NCBI GenBank assembly: GCA_024742355.1 | Contig: JANSYM010000006.1 | Coordinates: forward strand, 230,551 to 294,550 | DNA length: 64,000 nt | Source: Hyphomonadaceae bacterium | Lineage (GTDB): Bacteria; Pseudomonadota; Alphaproteobacteria; Caulobacterales; Hyphomonadaceae | Direction: 5' to 3' | Part shown: one piece after another, positions 62,830-64,000 of the stretch | Layout of the letters: each line of letters begins with the position of its first letter | Numbering within the stretch: position 1 is the first letter of the stretch | Program-made: the position numbers and the translations under genes | Notes under the pieces: generated by a model | What the model was told of the DNA's origin: nothing | The model's input: only the letters and a program-made list of their open reading frames with translations | Database searches by the model: none

Positions 62830-62997
62830 ATGTCACTGCAAGGTCGAATCGAAGAGCTTAAAAAACGGCACGAGCAAATCGACGAGAAGATCCACCAAGA
62901 GCAGAAACGACCGGCGGGCAATGACATTGTCCTGAAAGATTTAAAGCGACAGAAACTTCGACTTAAAGAAGAGATAGGTATGTTACGAGCGAGCTAG
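62830..62997 (+). CDS. YdcH-family (DUF465) small protein
   Basis: A 55-residue, highly charged helical protein: MSLQGRIEELKKRHEQIDEK, then DIVLKDLKRQKLRLKEEI. This is the two-helix DUF465/YdcH pattern common in proteobacteria and of unknown function. GAGAAGGAG lies ahead of ATG 62830, and an upstream frame to 62782 has no such site. Confidence 0.88.
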   Translation: MSLQGRIEELKKRHEQIDEKIHQEQKRPAGNDIVLKDLKRQKLRLKEEIGMLRAS

Positions 62998-63058
62998 GCT
63001 CTGACATGTCGCGCATGCGCCCGGTCAGCGCCTGAAAAATGCTGGCGGGAGCGCGCAA

Positions 63059-63829
63059 ATGGATAAACCAGTCACCCTGATTATCGGGCTTGGGAAAACG
63101 GTGGGCGAATCGGTCGCGCGCCGTTTTCTTGATGAAGGCCATGCGGTTCTCGCCGTCGACCCGGACGCCCGCGCACTGGACGAGTTGCGTAAGACGGTGG
63201 GCGACAAGGTCGCGCTGCACCACGGCGCCACGCACACAAAACTCGGCCTGCGCAATGCCATGGCGGCGGCGCTGGAGACCTATCATTTCGTCGATAATGT
63301 CGTCTGCATCCCGCCGCTGCCGGAGCCGGACCGCCTGCTTGATCTGGACATGGAAGACTTCGAAGCGGTGCTGATGAAAACCGCGCGCGGCGCTGTGCAG
63401 ACGCTACGCGTGTTTACACCGGAACTCATCGCCGAACGCCCCGAGACCGAGAATGCCGCCGACCGTTCACGCCAGACCGGCACGTTCACCTTCGTGCTCT
63501 CGCTCGGCGCGCAAATGTCCCAGCCCGGCTGGTTCAGCGAAAGCGTCTCGCAGCACGCCATTCTCGGCATTGTCAAAGCCGCGGCGATTGAGCTGGCGGA
63601 TGAAGCGGTGCGCGTCAACGCCATCATCGCCCTGCGCCCGCGCGCCGAAGGTCGCGAGCCCTGGCTGCGCGACCGCACGCCGATGGGTCGCCCGTCGCTC
63701 GCCGAAGAAATCGCCGAAACCGCCGCCTTCCTGAGCAATCCCAACAGCGCCATCATCACCGGCGAAGCGATCACCCTGGACGGTGGGCGCGGACTGCTAT
63801 CGGGTTTGATTATTCGGGAAGATGATTAG
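63059..63829 (+). CDS. SDR-fold protein with degenerate catalytic motif
   Basis: A 256-residue Rossmann protein of the SDR family, recognisable from its length, the nucleotide-binding start LIIGLGKTVGESVARRFLDEG, the C-terminal VNAIIALRPRAEGREP, and ITGEAITLDGGRGLLSG. The cofactor glycine motif is altered (GLGKTVG for TGxxxGIG), and the YxxxK active site is replaced by ESVSQ before HAILGIVKAAAIEL. Typical dehydrogenase chemistry is therefore doubtful. It might be a non-catalytic binding protein. Confidence 0.83.
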   Translation: MDKPVTLIIGLGKTVGESVARRFLDEGHAVLAVDPDARALDELRKTVGDKVALHHGATHTKLGLRNAMAAALETYHFVDNVVCIPPLPEPDRLLDLDMEDFEAVLMKTARGAVQTLRVFTPELIAERPETENAADRSRQTGTFTFVLSLGAQMSQPGWFSESVSQHAILGIVKAAAIELADEAVRVNAIIALRPRAEGREPWLRDRTPMGRPSLAEEIAETAAFLSNPNSAIITGEAITLDGGRGLLSGLIIREDD

Positions 63830-63857
63830 GGGGCTGGGTATCACGCGCGGCTGGGGT

Positions 63858-63884
63858 CTGCTTTGGGTCAGGAGGAGCATTGCG
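63858..63884. repeat. Dispersed intergenic repeat, copy 2
   Basis: CTGCTTTGGGTCAGGAGG followed by AGCATTGCG matches the element at 47989-48016. It lies nine bases before the large inverted repeat. Confidence 0.75.
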
Positions 63885-63893
63885 ACCTAAGGC

Positions 63894-63986
63894 CCTCATC
63901 CTGAGCGAAGTCGAAGGATAAAGGGCCGTGCTTCCGGGCAGCCTGCGAAGCGCCTGCCTCGTCCTTCGACTTCGCTCAGGATGAGG
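63894..63986. repeat. Perfect 25-bp inverted repeat with 43-base loop
   Basis: The left arm (63894-63918) starts CCTCATCCTGAGCGAAG and the right arm (63962-63986) is its exact reverse complement, ending TTCGCTCAGGATGAGG. Both neighbouring base pairs mismatch, so the arms are precisely bounded. No transposase is present. It looks like a REP/MITE-type intergenic element; RNA from it would fold into a long hairpin. Confidence 0.9.
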
Positions 63987-64000
63987 CTCAATGGGAAACC

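Noticed and set aside
63894..63986. Insertion sequence ends
   Set aside because: Only 43 bases lie between the arms and there is no transposase, so at most it is a MITE or REP-type element.

Overview
The window looks like chromosomal DNA of a GC-rich alphaproteobacterium. It is probably a marine stalked or budding type near Hyphomonadaceae/Caulobacterales. This is inferred from gene content and style: succinoglycan-type (Exo-like) glycosyltransferases, an NDUFA9-like reductase, a YdcH-family small protein, purE-purK next to a GGDEF protein, and many short ATGA overlaps. No rRNA, tRNA, CRISPR array, transposase or phage gene was recognised.

Region 1 (1-14972, minus strand) is a compact hybrid NRPS-PKS operon. 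A GT2 glycosyltransferase is followed by a short coupled reading frame, an Sfp-type phosphopantetheinyl transferase, a single-module NRPS and a single-module PKS. A truncated polyproline lipoprotein esterase lies downstream. The NRPS has an N-terminal formyltransferase domain, no intact condensation domain, and one adenylation domain interrupted twice, by a luciferase-like monooxygenase and by a methyltransferase. The PKS reads KS-AT-KR-DH-ACP-TE. Together they could make one formylated, methylated and oxidised aminoacyl unit, extend it once and release it.

Region 2 (15251-34852) is an exopolysaccharide locus. It has an ExoY-like initiating sugar transferase, at least six glycosyltransferases, a sulfotransferase, a Wzc-like tyrosine autokinase, a Wza-like export lipoprotein, a BBP2-type outer-membrane barrel, a Wzy-like polymerase/ligase, a GH16 protein lacking its acid/base glutamate, a PPP-type phosphatase coupled to the exporter gene, and an orphan ParA-like ATPase. 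No Wzx flippase is visible. The polymer may be sulfated.

Region 3 (34853-43770) holds housekeeping and envelope genes: an RluD-type pseudouridine synthase, a PhoD-like phosphatase, an SDR, an MscS channel, a membrane GT-C-like protein with a polyprenyl-phosphate glycosyltransferase, and a PepSY protein.

Region 4 (43904-51708) is rich in regulation. A BlaI-like repressor with two tandem operators is coupled to an M56 protease whose usual penicillin sensor is replaced by an acidic coiled-coil stretch and a GIN-type (DUF2807) domain. A MarR-type regulator with a 26-bp palindrome over its promoter is coupled to a CPBP membrane protease. A repeat-containing peptidoglycan-binding protein, a small NTF2-like lipoprotein, a pirin and a secreted protein of unknown function are also here.

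Region 5 (51705-64000) holds a nitrilase, a saccharopine-dehydrogenase-like protein with a DCC protein, a tyrosine phosphatase, AMP nucleosidase, a second polyprenyl-sugar module (GT-C-like, GT2, GtrA), purE-purK, a diguanylate cyclase, a YdcH protein and an SDR with a degenerate active site. The window ends in a perfect 25-bp inverted repeat next to a dispersed repeat also seen near 48000.
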